Source of the DNA: a marine actinobacterium MedAcidi-G1
Lineage (GTDB): Bacteria; Actinomycetota; Acidimicrobiia; Acidimicrobiales; MedAcidi-G1
DNA length: 64,000 nt
Assembly: GCA_000817085.1 (NCBI GenBank)
Contig: JUEM01000001.1
Span: 1 to 64,000 of the forward strand
Reading direction: 5' to 3'
Shown piece after piece: positions 53,480-62,976 of the stretch (position 1 is the first letter of the stretch; each line of letters starts with the position of its first letter). The position numbers were made by a program, and so were the translations under genes. Under the pieces are notes generated by a model. The model saw only the letters and a list, made by a program, of their open reading frames with translations, was not told the DNA's origin and did not search any database.

Positions 53480-55765
53480 ATGAGTATTTTGGGTAATCGT
53501 GTACTAAGAAAAGAAGATGTCGGTTTTTTAACCGAGGGTGCTTGCTATACAGATGATTTAGATGAACCGGCTCTTGAGGGGGCGCTTTGGGTGACTTATG
53601 TGCGATCGACAATGGCGCATGCGAAAATTACTGTAGATGCTTCAGAAGCAACAACTATGCCAGGGGTGGCTGGAGTCTTCACCGCTGCTGATTTAGACGG
53701 CCCAAAGATTCTCCAGGGTCAGGTGCCGATGTTCCCTGAAGCAATGCTAAATAGACCAATATTAGCTATTGACACGGTCAGATTCGTTGGGGAGTGCATA
53801 GCAGTAGTTTTAAGTGAAACTCCGGAAGAGGGTGCTGATGCCGCCGAAGTGGTCTCCATCGATTATGAACCTCTTCCAGTAGTTGTAGATATGGAAGAAG
53901 CGGTGACTGATTCAGTTTTAATTTATGAGGATATTGGAACAAACATTGCTGTTGATTTTTCCGCTTTGGGTATGGCAACTGGAATCACAGATGACTCATT
54001 TTTTGAAAGTTGTGAAGTTGTAATGAGTGGAAGAGTGGTTCATCAGCGTACAGCGCCAGCACCTTTAGAGCCTCGTTCGACTGCGGCCACTTGGGAGGGT
54101 GATAAAGCAATTATGTGGATGTCTAACCAGGCCCCACATGGTGTCAAAGGCGCACTAGAGCCTCTTTATTCAGAACAAGCAAAAGGAGGATTTCAGGTAA
54201 TTGTTCCTGATGTTGGAGGCGGTTTTGGTGGAAAAATCCCTCCGTATCCTGAAGACGCTCTTCTTCCATGGTTAGCAGCGAAAGCTGAAAGACCTGTTCG
54301 TTGGTTCGAGACTCGTACTGAAAACCTTCTGGCTATGGGACCAGGAAGAGCCCATGTACATAGGTTTACTATTGGTGGCAGTAAAGACGGTGATATCACC
54401 CACTACCGAATTGAAGTTTTAGCAGACTCTGGTGCGTATACGCGGCTTGGTGCTTTTTTACCAATGTTTACATTGATAATGAGTTCCGGGGTTTACGACA
54501 TACCAAATATAGAGACAGCAGCCCGAAGCGTTGTTACTAATACAACTCCAACTGAGGCTTACCGCGGAGCTGGTAGGCCTGAGGCATCTCTTACGATTGA
54601 AAGAGCAGTTGACATGTTCGCAGCTGAAATCGGAATGGACCCTGCGGAAATCAGAAGAAAAAATTATCTACAAGCGTCTGACTTTCCAGTTTCAACTGCC
54701 GTGGGAACAGAATATGACAGTGGAGATTACGAAAAAAGCTTAGAGCTAGCTCTTGAAGCGGCAGGTTATTCAGACTTAAGAGCCGAACAGGCCAGAAGGA
54801 GAGAAAACAAAGAAGTGGTTCAGTTGGGAATTGGAATAGCAACTTACGTTGAGATTACAGCCGGTCCTGCTCCGGGAGGTGCAGAATACGGAAAAGTTGA
54901 AATTACTTCTGAAGGAAAAGCTCGAGTTTACTCTGGGTCGCTTTCACATGGACAAAGCCATCAGACCACTTTTGCGATGATTGCAGCAGACCAGTTAGGA
55001 ATGGACATTGAAGACATTGAACTTGTCCAAGGCGATACGGATAAGGTCGCTGAAGGGGTGGGAACATTTGGGTCAAGATCAACACAGCTGGGTGGTTCCT
55101 CTATTCACCGTGCGGCCGGTGAGGTAGTTGAATCGGCTAAACAAATTGCAGCTGATTTACTTGAAGCCAATGTAGATGACATTGTTTTAGATCACGCAAA
55201 TGGAACCTTTCATGTTTCAGGAACTCCATCTGTTAACAAGACTTGGGCAGATGTAGCTGAAGGAACTGAGGAATTATCTTCGGAATCCAATGAACAAACA
55301 AAGTGTAGTTATCCATTTGGAACTCATGTAGCAGTCGTAGAAATTGACACTGAAACAGGTGGAGTAACTCTCGACAGGATGATCACCTGTGATGATGCTG
55401 GAACAATAATTAACCCGATGATCGTGGAAGGCCAAAGGCATGGGGGAATTGCACAGGGAGTTGCTCAGGCCTTAACAGAAGAAGTTGCCTACGACTCTGA
55501 TGGAAATCCTCAATCAGCTAATTTCGCAGATTATGGAATAATTTCAATGGCAGAATTGCCGTCGTTTGAACTTGTTCCGATGGAAACCCCAACTCCTAAT
55601 AATCCACTTGGCTGTAAGGGTATTGGAGAGTCAGGAGCGATCGGATCAACCCCTGCAGTCGCTAATGCGACAGTAGATGGATTGAGTCATTTAGGAATAA
55701 GGAATATTGACTTGCCATTGACTTCCCAAAAAGTATGGGAATCAATCCAAAATCACAAAGACTGA
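53480..55765 (+). CDS. coxL: Form II CO dehydrogenase/xanthine dehydrogenase-type molybdenum subunit (CoxL-like)
   Basis: A 761-aa molybdopterin-cytosine-dinucleotide-type hydroxylase large subunit. The active-site loop is AYRGAGR (360-366), the form II signature; form I CoxL has AYxCSFR with the catalytic Cys. GGGFGGK lies in the cofactor region and the essential Glu lies in GCKGIGESGAIGSTPAV. Substrate is open: form II enzymes include poorly characterised CO oxidisers and many other aldehyde or heterocycle hydroxylases. CoxS and CoxM genes are 2.7 kb downstream beyond an ABC exporter, an unusual arrangement. GGAG precedes the ATG. Confidence 0.88.
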   Translation: MSILGNRVLRKEDVGFLTEGACYTDDLDEPALEGALWVTYVRSTMAHAKITVDASEATTMPGVAGVFTAADLDGPKILQGQVPMFPEAMLNRPILAIDTVRFVGECIAVVLSETPEEGADAAEVVSIDYEPLPVVVDMEEAVTDSVLIYEDIGTNIAVDFSALGMATGITDDSFFESCEVVMSGRVVHQRTAPAPLEPRSTAATWEGDKAIMWMSNQAPHGVKGALEPLYSEQAKGGFQVIVPDVGGGFGGKIPPYPEDALLPWLAAKAERPVRWFETRTENLLAMGPGRAHVHRFTIGGSKDGDITHYRIEVLADSGAYTRLGAFLPMFTLIMSSGVYDIPNIETAARSVVTNTTPTEAYRGAGRPEASLTIERAVDMFAAEIGMDPAEIRRKNYLQASDFPVSTAVGTEYDSGDYEKSLELALEAAGYSDLRAEQARRRENKEVVQLGIGIATYVEITAGPAPGGAEYGKVEITSEGKARVYSGSLSHGQSHQTTFAMIAADQLGMDIEDIELVQGDTDKVAEGVGTFGSRSTQLGGSSIHRAAGEVVESAKQIAADLLEANVDDIVLDHANGTFHVSGTPSVNKTWADVAEGTEELSSESNEQTKCSYPFGTHVAVVEIDTETGGVTLDRMITCDDAGTIINPMIVEGQRHGGIAQGVAQALTEEVAYDSDGNPQSANFADYGIISMAELPSFELVPMETPTPNNPLGCKGIGESGAIGSTPAVANATVDGLSHLGIRNIDLPLTSQKVWESIQNHKD

Positions 55766-55783
55766 ATATAAAACGGACTTGAT

Positions 55784-56737
55784 ATGAAAACTGTAATAGA
55801 GGTGCGCGACCTTGTAAGGAAATTTGGAGAAATAGTAGCTGTAGATGGTATTGATCTCAACGTAAGCGAAGGAGAGGTTTTTGGTTTTCTGGGACCGAAC
55901 GGAGCCGGTAAGTCAACAGCGATAAGAATGTTGACAACGTTGCTGCACCCTACTTCGGGAGAAATTTATGTATCAGGATTTAACGTCGTTTCTGAAGCAG
56001 CCGAAGTAAGAAAAATAATTGGTGTAGCTCTTCAGGATGCAGCGATTGATCCCTTAATGACTGCAAATGAATTAATCAGATTGCAAGCAGTTCTGCACGG
56101 AATTTCCCGTTCTGAAGCGAAGGTGAGAGGTGGTGAATTACTTGAACGTGTAGGACTCTCCGGAGCCGCCAGTCGGCGCGTCAGTACCTACTCAGGAGGT
56201 ATGAGACGACGTCTTGACTTGGCTTTATCTCTAATCCATGAACCTAGAATCCTTTTTTTAGATGAGCCAACCACCGGTCTGGATCCTACGAGTCGTGAAG
56301 CTCTCTGGGATGAAGTCAAGCGTTTAAATACTGAATTAGGAACAACTGTTTTTCTGACTACCCAATATCTAGAAGAAGCAGATCAATTAGCTCATGAGAT
56401 AGCGATTATTGATGCTGGAAGAATTGTGCGTCAGGGTATTCCAAAAGAATTGAAAGAAAATATCAGTTCCCCCACGTTGCGTGTCGATGTCGAGGAAGTT
56501 GACCTCCTAAGGGCACAGGTTGTTTTAGATTCCTTTGGCGACAGAAGACCCGCCAGAGAAGGACGTGTAGCTGTTGGATTGGATGGAGGAGCGACACGAT
56601 TAGCAGAAGTTATAAGAGCATTTGACGAAGAGGGAATAGTTGTAGAACATCTTGAATTAGATGCACCGAGTCTCGATGACGTTTTTGCTGATGCTACTGG
56701 CAGACGATTAGAAGGGGTTGAGGCGGAGAATGAATAA
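55784..56737 (+). CDS. ABC-2 exporter ATPase, DrrA/daunorubicin-resistance type
   Basis: A 317-aa ATPase. Walker A is GPNGAGKSTAIRM, the signature STYSGGMRRRLDLALSL and Walker B LFLDEPTTGLDP. The C-terminal extension after the nucleotide-binding domain (LDAPSLDDVFADATGRRLE) is the DrrA-type tail. It lies 18 bases after coxL and 8-base overlaps link it to the first permease, so it probably belongs to the same transcript. Confidence 0.93.
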   Translation: MKTVIEVRDLVRKFGEIVAVDGIDLNVSEGEVFGFLGPNGAGKSTAIRMLTTLLHPTSGEIYVSGFNVVSEAAEVRKIIGVALQDAAIDPLMTANELIRLQAVLHGISRSEAKVRGGELLERVGLSGAASRRVSTYSGGMRRRLDLALSLIHEPRILFLDEPTTGLDPTSREALWDEVKRLNTELGTTVFLTTQYLEEADQLAHEIAIIDAGRIVRQGIPKELKENISSPTLRVDVEEVDLLRAQVVLDSFGDRRPAREGRVAVGLDGGATRLAEVIRAFDEEGIVVEHLELDAPSLDDVFADATGRRLEGVEAENE

Positions 56738-57542
56738 AGTCGATACGGCTGCTTCTTCGAGAATGATTAAAAACTTTTTTTCCCAAACTATGGTTCTAGC
56801 TCAGCGTTCCTTGGTGAGCGAACTGAGGCAAATAGCCACTGTTTTACCAGGATTACTTTTTCCTTTACTTTTGGCTTTTACATACACTGAACAATTTGAA
56901 AGAGTCTTGAGTCTTCCTGGGTTCCCAGAAGTCGATTCCTTTCTTGATTTCCTTCTTCCAGCCACAGTCCTGCAAATGGTTTCGTTCGGTGCCAGTAATT
57001 CAGGAACAGAGCTGGCACTAGATATAGAGAATGGTTTTATGGACCGACTATTAGCCTCTCCAGTAGCAAGAGTACCTGTTCTGATCGGCAGAGTCGCGGG
57101 CTCGGCTCTTTTAGCCGGAATTAAGACCATGATAATAGTTTTAGTATTCCTAGCAGATGGAGCTCAGATATCTAGTGGTTTCGCTGGGTTTATTGTTTTG
57201 ACTTTATCAGCCTGTCTTCTCGTTGTTGTCATAGGTGGATTAAGTCAGATATTAGCCATCAGGTCGGGTTCGCAGGAGGTAGTTGGGGCCACATTCCCGC
57301 TCATATTTGTGATGATTTTTATGAGTTCAGCTTTTTTCCCGACGGAACTTATGAGCGGATGGTTTAAACAATTAGCCGAATCTAACCCCATGACGTGGAT
57401 AATTGATCCTCTTAGAAGATTGATGATTGTGGGTTGGTCTTGGTCTGATGCGGCTACCGCTTTAGGTATTTTATTGTTCGGGTCAGTTTTGATAACAGGT
57501 GCCTCGGTTCGGACTTTGCATAAGAAACTGGGACGACCATGA
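56730..57542 (+). CDS. ABC-2 type exporter permease (first)
   Basis: An ABC-2/DrrB-type permease of about 270 aa with six predicted helices. The hallmark region NPMTWIIDPLRRLMIVG follows a conserved membrane segment, and GFMDRLLASPVARVPVLIGRV is the typical cytosolic loop. ATG 56730 lies inside the ATPase gene end. The stop overlaps the next permease start (ATGA). Confidence 0.9.
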   Translation: MNKVDTAASSRMIKNFFSQTMVLAQRSLVSELRQIATVLPGLLFPLLLAFTYTEQFERVLSLPGFPEVDSFLDFLLPATVLQMVSFGASNSGTELALDIENGFMDRLLASPVARVPVLIGRVAGSALLAGIKTMIIVLVFLADGAQISSGFAGFIVLTLSACLLVVVIGGLSQILAIRSGSQEVVGATFPLIFVMIFMSSAFFPTELMSGWFKQLAESNPMTWIIDPLRRLMIVGWSWSDAATALGILLFGSVLITGASVRTLHKKLGRP

Positions 57543-58336
57543 GTACGAAAATATTACCTAAAGGAGTTGAGGGCATTTCTTTATCAATAGCGATGGCGGT
57601 CTGTCGAAGAGGTATTTTAAGAGTTTTAAGCAGACCAACTTTGTTACTGCCTATTGTTTTCATGCCAGTTATTATGCTGGTCAGCTTTACAGGCGCTTTT
57701 GGCTCACTAACAAGAATTGAGGGCTATGGAAGTGAAAATATTTACGACTGGATGGCTCCATATGTGGCCTTACAGGGTTCAGTTTTCGCAGGTGTTTTTG
57801 GCTCTGCATCTACAGCAGAAGACTTTGAAACTGGTTTTTTCGATCGTCTTCTCTTAACACCAGGTAGTCGAAGCTCAATTTTGTTGGGAACTGTTTTGGT
57901 GAGTGCTATACGTTCATTATTTCCCACAGTGGGAGTCATTATTGTAGCTTTACTTGGAGGCTTGAATCTTTCAGGTGGGCTCCCAGCGATTTTACTTTTA
58001 ACAGTGGCTTCTGCGCTTATGGCTTCAGTTTTTTGCCTTTTCAGCCTTGCGATTGTTTACCGTTTTAAAACGATACGTTCTTTGATGATCGTTCAGCTAG
58101 TAGCGTTCACTAGTTTTTTCATGACCATTGGTCAAGTTCCTTTAGAATTCATGAGTGGATGGTTGTATCAAGTTGCACGATTCAATCCAACAACAAACGT
58201 CTTACGTTTTGCGCGACAAGGGTTTCTAGATGGAATAACTTGGGATTTGACCTGGCCAGGTATTGTGGTTTTTGTTGCCGCTAACATCGTTGGTTCTGTT
58301 TTGGCTTTTCATTCTTTAAGGCGGATAGGTTCATAG
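57539..58336 (+). CDS. ABC-2 type exporter permease (second)
   Basis: A 265-aa paralogue of the previous permease with the matching loop ETGFFDRLLLTPGSRSSILLGTVL and NPTTNVLRFARQGFLDG. One ATPase with two different permeases forms a heteromeric DrrAB-like exporter. It ends 87 bases before coxS. Cargo is unknown; the position inside the molybdenum hydroxylase cluster is the only clue. Confidence 0.9.
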   Translation: MSTKILPKGVEGISLSIAMAVCRRGILRVLSRPTLLLPIVFMPVIMLVSFTGAFGSLTRIEGYGSENIYDWMAPYVALQGSVFAGVFGSASTAEDFETGFFDRLLLTPGSRSSILLGTVLVSAIRSLFPTVGVIIVALLGGLNLSGGLPAILLLTVASALMASVFCLFSLAIVYRFKTIRSLMIVQLVAFTSFFMTIGQVPLEFMSGWLYQVARFNPTTNVLRFARQGFLDGITWDLTWPGIVVFVAANIVGSVLAFHSLRRIGS

Positions 58337-58423
58337 ACAGAGAAAGAAGCTAAATTTGAGGCTAATGTTAAGTTCGCTATCGAGATCTGGTGATCTGAGA
58401 AATTTATGTAGAGGGGGAAATCG

Positions 58424-58885
58424 TTGAAAGTTTCTATGACAATTAATGACACAGAGGTTTCAGCAGAAGTGGAACCAAGAACTCTTCTGGTTCATTTTAT
58501 AAGAGAACAGGCGAGTCTAAAAGGAACCAATATAGGGTGTGACTCGTCATCATGTGGGGCCTGCACAGTTCATCTAAACGGTGAATCTGTAAAATCTTGT
58601 ACCGTTTTGGCTGTTCAGGCAGACGAACAAGAAGTAACAACCATTGAAGGTTTAGCAGATGGCGAAAATCTGCATCCAATGCAAGAAGCATTCCGTGATT
58701 GCCACGCGCTTCAATGCGGTTACTGCACTCCAGGAATGGTAATGGCGGCTATTTCCCTCTTAGATGAAGTTCCCACGCCCACCGAGTTGGAAGTCCGTGA
58801 GGGACTGGAGGGCAACTTATGTCGATGCACGGGATATCACAACATTGTAAAAGCGGTGCTTCAAGCCAGTGGAAGTAAATCATGA
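58424..58885 (+). CDS. coxS: CO dehydrogenase-type small 2Fe-2S subunit (CoxS)
   Basis: A 153-aa iron-sulfur subunit from TTG 58424, six bases after GAGGGGG. The plant-type cluster Cys are in [16 protein letters not shown] and SCTVLA, and the second cluster in [17 protein letters not shown] and [13 protein letters not shown]. It carries electrons from the molybdenum site to FAD. ATGA overlap with coxM. Confidence 0.94.
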   Translation: MKVSMTINDTEVSAEVEPRTLLVHFIREQASLKGTNIGCDSSSCGACTVHLNGESVKSCTVLAVQADEQEVTTIEGLADGENLHPMQEAFRDCHALQCGYCTPGMVMAAISLLDEVPTPTELEVREGLEGNLCRCTGYHNIVKAVLQASGSKS

Positions 58886-59706
58886 TTCCCGCAGCTTTTG
58901 ATTACCAGAGAGCTGATTCAAAAGAACAGGCAATTTCTTTACTAAAAGAGCACGGAGATGAGGCAAAACTTTTGGCGGGTGGGCATTCCCTGATACCTCT
59001 GATGAAATATCGGCTGGCTGCGCCTGGAGTAGTGGTAGATGTCGGTCGCATAGATGAACTTTCTTATGTGCGTGATGAAGGCAATTATTTAGCCATTGGA
59101 GCTTTAACTCGTCATCGAGAAATTGAAACCAACGAGATGGTCTTAGCTAATTCGGGACTCTTAGCGGCTGCTACACAACAAGTCGGAGATCCTCAGGTGA
59201 GACATCGAGGAACAATCGGTGGGGCTTTAGCGCACGGTGATCCAGCTTCAGATATACCCTCCGCCGCGTTGGCGTTAAGAGCATCGTTTATTATTGAAGG
59301 CCCTTCTGGCGAACGTGAAGTTGAAGTTGATGATTTCTTCACAGGTTTTCTTGAGACAGCTTTAGAACCAGAAGAACTTTTAACTGAAATTCGTGTTCCA
59401 AAATCACCAAACTCAAAGTGGTCATTTCAAAAATTCAATCGGCGAGCTCAAGATTGGGCAATTGTAGGAGCATCGGTTTTAATAGACGATAATCAATGTG
59501 GAGTAGGGCTTGTGAACATGGACTCTAAACCTGTACGTGCCTTAGCTTTAGAGGAAGCAATTAGAAGTGGTGCCTCAGCAGAAGAAGCTTCTCAACTAGC
59601 TGCAGAGGGGCTTGAACCGCCCTCTGACTTGAATGCTTCTACTGAATATCGTTCCCACCTTGCCTGTGTTTTGACAAAAAGAGGTCTTCAAGAATCAGGA
59701 AAATAA
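58882..59706 (+). CDS. coxM: CO dehydrogenase-type FAD subunit (CoxM)
   Basis: A 274-aa FAD-binding subunit. The two FAD contacts are [19 protein letters not shown] and [26 protein letters not shown]. The C-terminal CO_deh_flav_C domain ends in ACVLTKRGL. Together with CoxL and CoxS it should make the (LSM)2 enzyme that passes electrons to the quinone pool or another acceptor. Confidence 0.93.
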   Translation: MIPAAFDYQRADSKEQAISLLKEHGDEAKLLAGGHSLIPLMKYRLAAPGVVVDVGRIDELSYVRDEGNYLAIGALTRHREIETNEMVLANSGLLAAATQQVGDPQVRHRGTIGGALAHGDPASDIPSAALALRASFIIEGPSGEREVEVDDFFTGFLETALEPEELLTEIRVPKSPNSKWSFQKFNRRAQDWAIVGASVLIDDNQCGVGLVNMDSKPVRALALEEAIRSGASAEEASQLAAEGLEPPSDLNASTEYRSHLACVLTKRGLQESGK

Positions 59707-59753
59707 GAGTTATTTTCTGACCGTTGAGCAAATAAGACATCTAGCCTTAATCT

Positions 59754-60665
59754 ATGGGTTTAAGAGATGTTTCTTCGGTAGAGAAAGTTCTCGAAGAACT
59801 TTCGTCGCGGAACTATTTAGCTGATCGAGGTCTGGCTACAGCTGTTTTTCTTTCCCTCAGACAGAATCGGCCGCTTCTCTTAGAAGGAGAAGCCGGAGTT
59901 GGAAAGACGGAACTAGCAAAGTCCCTCTCAAATTGGGCAGAAGGCGACTTGATAAGGCTCCAATGCTATGAAGGCATAGATTCTAATCAAGCGGTATACG
60001 AATGGGATTATGCACGGCAGTTGCTGCATCTACGAACAGCAGAAGCGAGCGGTCGAACTCGAGATATCTCTACCGACGTGCTGGAAGGGGAACTCTACGA
60101 CGAAAGATTTCTTATACGACGTCCGTTACTTCAGGCTCTTTCTGTGAAAAATGCTCCACCACCTGTGTTGCTAATAGATGAAATAGACAGAGCAGATGAT
60201 GAATTCGAAGCTTTTCTTCTCGAGATACTTTCGGAGTATTCGATAACTATTCCAGAATTAGGAACTTACCGTTCAGAAGTTAAACCAATCGTTGTTATCA
60301 CCTCAAATAGAACTCGAGATCTACATGATGCGTTAAAGAGAAGATGTTTCTATCACTGGGTCGAACATCCGGATGTAGATCGAGAAGTAGAGATTATCAG
60401 AATCAGAGCCCCTAAAGTGTCACTTCTTCTTGCTGAGGAAGTCGCAAAAGCTGCAGCTTTTTTAAGAGGAATGGATTTATATAAACCTCCTGGGGTCGCT
60501 GAAACTATTGACTGGGCGGAAGCATTAGTAACTATTGGAGTTAATGATCTAGACAAAGATTCAGTTGATGAGACTTTGGGAACTCTCATCAAGTATCGGG
60601 AAGATCAAGAAAGGGTGCGCTCGAGAGGCTTTGATGAAATCCTTTCGCTAGTGCGTCAAGGATAA
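59754..60665 (+). CDS. coxD: MoxR-type AAA ATPase CoxD
   Basis: A 303-aa AAA+ ATPase: Walker A EGEAGVGKTELAKSL, Walker B LLIDEIDRADDEFEAFLLE, sensor region ITSNRTRDLHDALKRRC. In CO dehydrogenase clusters CoxD helps build the sulfurated copper/molybdenum site; in form II systems the exact job is unclear. The VWA partner follows directly. Confidence 0.9.
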   Translation: MGLRDVSSVEKVLEELSSRNYLADRGLATAVFLSLRQNRPLLLEGEAGVGKTELAKSLSNWAEGDLIRLQCYEGIDSNQAVYEWDYARQLLHLRTAEASGRTRDISTDVLEGELYDERFLIRRPLLQALSVKNAPPPVLLIDEIDRADDEFEAFLLEILSEYSITIPELGTYRSEVKPIVVITSNRTRDLHDALKRRCFYHWVEHPDVDREVEIIRIRAPKVSLLLAEEVAKAAAFLRGMDLYKPPGVAETIDWAEALVTIGVNDLDKDSVDETLGTLIKYREDQERVRSRGFDEILSLVRQG

Positions 60666-61787
60666 TTGAACCAAGTTATTGATGGGCAAAAGACTCTCGA
60701 CAGGTACTTAGTTGATTTCGTAGATCTATTGCGAAATACAGGTGTGAAAATTTCTTTAGGCAGTTCAATAGATTTTGGGCTCGCTGTCACGTTACTTGGA
60801 GCAGGTTCTTCTGAAGATATTTACTGGGCAGGTCGTTCGACACTTATAAATAGACCTGAGGACGTATCAATTTACAATAAAGTTTTTAAAAAGCACTGGT
60901 TAGGTATTGACTCTTTAGCAGATGAGGTAAATAAACTCCCAGCATTAGACTTCTTGTTCGACGATTTACCTGATGACTCAGAATTTGAAGATTCGTCAAA
61001 ATCAGAAAACGAAGTTCTGAATGTCAAGTACTCGAGTTTAGAGATACTTTCTTCGAAAGATTTTTCAAATTGCAACAGAGTAGAACTTCAAGAACTCTTT
61101 CGTTTGATGAATGAGATCCGATTTACGGGCGAAATGAAGAAGTCTCGTCGAATGGTTGCAACTAAGAAACATAGAAAGTTTGATTTCGAGAAAAGTGTTA
61201 GATCTTCCTTTAGAACCGGTGGTGAGATTGTCAATAAACGCTTTCAGGAAAGCAGCAAAAGAAGAAGGCGTCTAGTTCTTTTGCTGGACATAAGTGGTTC
61301 CATGGAAGTGTATGCGCGAGTTCTTATAAGATTTGTTCACGCTGTCATGTTGGGCAGGTCTGATGTAGAAGCTTTCACTCTGGGAACCCGTCTGACGCGT
61401 TTGACTAAAGAACTTTCTACACGAAATCCTGATGCGGCATTATCGAGGGCTTCCGAGGCTGTAGATGACTGGTCAGGCGGTACGCGTTTAGGAGAAGGCA
61501 TCAAAGAATTCAATGACCACTGGGGAATTAGGGGAATGGCTAGAGGGGCAACTGTTTTAATCCTTTCTGATGGTTGGGACCGCGGAGACTCAGAAATAGT
61601 TGCTGAACAGATGAAACGGTTACGTCGAGTGACTCACAGAATTGTTTGGGCTAATCCGTTAAAAGCAACTCCTGATTATGAACCGCTAGCAAAGGGTATG
61701 GCTGCTGCTTTGCCTCATATTGATAATTTTGTTGAAGGAAATTCTTTTGATTCGCTTAAAGATTTATCAATGCTGCTAACTGAATAA
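60666..61787 (+). CDS. coxE: VWA-domain protein CoxE
   Basis: A 373-aa protein from TTG 60666, immediately after coxD. The C-terminal von Willebrand A domain has the MIDAS motif LLLDISGSMEVY (D-x-S-x-S), later Thr and ILSDGWDRGDS. An acidic central segment is followed by basic residues near MKKSRRMVATKKHRK. CoxD/CoxE pairs act as maturation partners for molybdenum hydroxylases. Confidence 0.88.
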   Translation: MNQVIDGQKTLDRYLVDFVDLLRNTGVKISLGSSIDFGLAVTLLGAGSSEDIYWAGRSTLINRPEDVSIYNKVFKKHWLGIDSLADEVNKLPALDFLFDDLPDDSEFEDSSKSENEVLNVKYSSLEILSSKDFSNCNRVELQELFRLMNEIRFTGEMKKSRRMVATKKHRKFDFEKSVRSSFRTGGEIVNKRFQESSKRRRRLVLLLDISGSMEVYARVLIRFVHAVMLGRSDVEAFTLGTRLTRLTKELSTRNPDAALSRASEAVDDWSGGTRLGEGIKEFNDHWGIRGMARGATVLILSDGWDRGDSEIVAEQMKRLRRVTHRIVWANPLKATPDYEPLAKGMAAALPHIDNFVEGNSFDSLKDLSMLLTE

Positions 61788-61824
61788 AGTACATAGTTAG
61801 AATTGGAGAGGACCTAATTTAAAT

Positions 61825-62139
61825 ATGAAAGAAATTGTCAAAGATATTCGTCGCTGGCAGAAGCAGGAAAAAAAAATTGCTGTTGCGCGCGTGATCGATC
61901 TTGACGGTTCTGGGCCGCGGTTACCAGGAGCAGCGATGGCGGTGACTGAGGAAGGTGAAGTGTCGGGTTCCGTTTCTGGAGGATGTGTAGAGGGAGCTGT
62001 TGTTTTAGAAGCACTTGAAGTTATTAAAAATAATACAAGACATATTGTTTCTTTTGGGTACAGCGATGAAGAAGCTTTTTCGGTGGGACTGACTTGCGGA
62101 GGAACAGTGCACCTTTTCATTGAGCCGCTCGACTGGTAA
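61825..62139 (+). CDS. XdhC/CoxI-family protein, N-terminal domain only
   Basis: A 104-aa protein equal to the N-terminal XdhC_CoxI domain: VARVIDLDGSGPRLPGAAMAVTEEGEVSGSVSGGCVEGAVV and later LTCGGTVHLFIEPL. The Cys in SGGCVEGA and TCGG are family-conserved. XdhC-like proteins bind and protect molybdopterin cofactor before insertion. The Rossmann domain is encoded 3 bases downstream as a separate gene. Confidence 0.9.
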   Translation: MKEIVKDIRRWQKQEKKIAVARVIDLDGSGPRLPGAAMAVTEEGEVSGSVSGGCVEGAVVLEALEVIKNNTRHIVSFGYSDEEAFSVGLTCGGTVHLFIEPLDW

Positions 62140-62142
62140 GAG

Positions 62143-62961
62143 ATGAACGGTAAACCTAAAAAAGATATCTCCATTTTCGATCGCATGGAAAGGCTTCTTG
62201 AAAAGGAAGAGTCTTTTGCTTTGGTTACTGTGGTGAAGGGACCACCTGTAGGTAAGAAAATGATTGTTTTCCCCGATGAAAAAAGTGGAGATGGCTTTGA
62301 AGGGTCATTGGGGAACAGGAGTCTGGATCGAGTGGTTTCGCGCGATGCACGAGGAGAATTAGCAGCTGGGCGCAGTGGTGTTAGGAACTATGGGGAGTCT
62401 GGTGAAGCCAGAGAAGAAACTATTCAAGTTTTCGTGGAGTCATTCATAAAACCTCCACAATTGCTCATAGTTGGAGCAGTTGATTTCACGGCGGCTTTAG
62501 TGAAGATAGGCAAAGTTCTTGGTTTTCGCGTAATCGTCTGTGATGCCAGGGAAGTATTCGCAACGACTCAACGTTTTCCTCTCGCTGATGAAGTAATTGT
62601 TGAGTGGCCAAACAAAGTGATTGAAGAACTTGGTCAGACTCTTGGTCCTAGAGACGCTGTTTGTATTCTGACTCATGATGCAAAGTTTGATGTCCCAGCG
62701 GTAGTTTCAGCATTAACTACAGAAGTTGGTTATATAGGAGTTATGGGATCACGCAAAACTCATGAAGATCGTACAAATCGTTTAAATGAAGTTGGGGTTA
62801 CTGTAAAAGAAATCGAAAGACTCAGGTCGCCAATCGGTTTAGATATAGGCTCTCGAACTCCTGAAGAAACAGCCATATCTATAGTGGCGGAGATAATCGC
62901 TTTAAGAACTGGTCGTTCATCTACATCTCTTTCAGAAACCCACGGTCCAATCCATGATTGA
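62143..62961 (+). CDS. XdhC/CoxF-family protein, Rossmann domain
   Basis: A 272-aa protein with an extra N-terminal segment of about 105 residues and then the XdhC Rossmann fold: PPQLLIVGAVDFTAALVKIGKVLGFRVIVCD, HDAKFDVPAVVSALTTEVGYIGVMGSRKTHEDR and RLRSPIGLDIGSRTPEETAISIVAEI. In the common arrangement both XdhC domains are fused; here they are split over two adjacent genes, as in CoxF/CoxI-like systems. Confidence 0.9.
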   Translation: MNGKPKKDISIFDRMERLLEKEESFALVTVVKGPPVGKKMIVFPDEKSGDGFEGSLGNRSLDRVVSRDARGELAAGRSGVRNYGESGEAREETIQVFVESFIKPPQLLIVGAVDFTAALVKIGKVLGFRVIVCDAREVFATTQRFPLADEVIVEWPNKVIEELGQTLGPRDAVCILTHDAKFDVPAVVSALTTEVGYIGVMGSRKTHEDRTNRLNEVGVTVKEIERLRSPIGLDIGSRTPEETAISIVAEIIALRTGRSSTSLSETHGPIHD

Positions 62962-62976
62962 TTTAAGGTTGAGTAA

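Noticed and set aside
53480-55765. Form I (true aerobic CO dehydrogenase) CoxL
   Set aside because: The active-site loop is AYRGAGR, without the AYxCSFR cysteine, so it is form II and CO oxidation is not assured.
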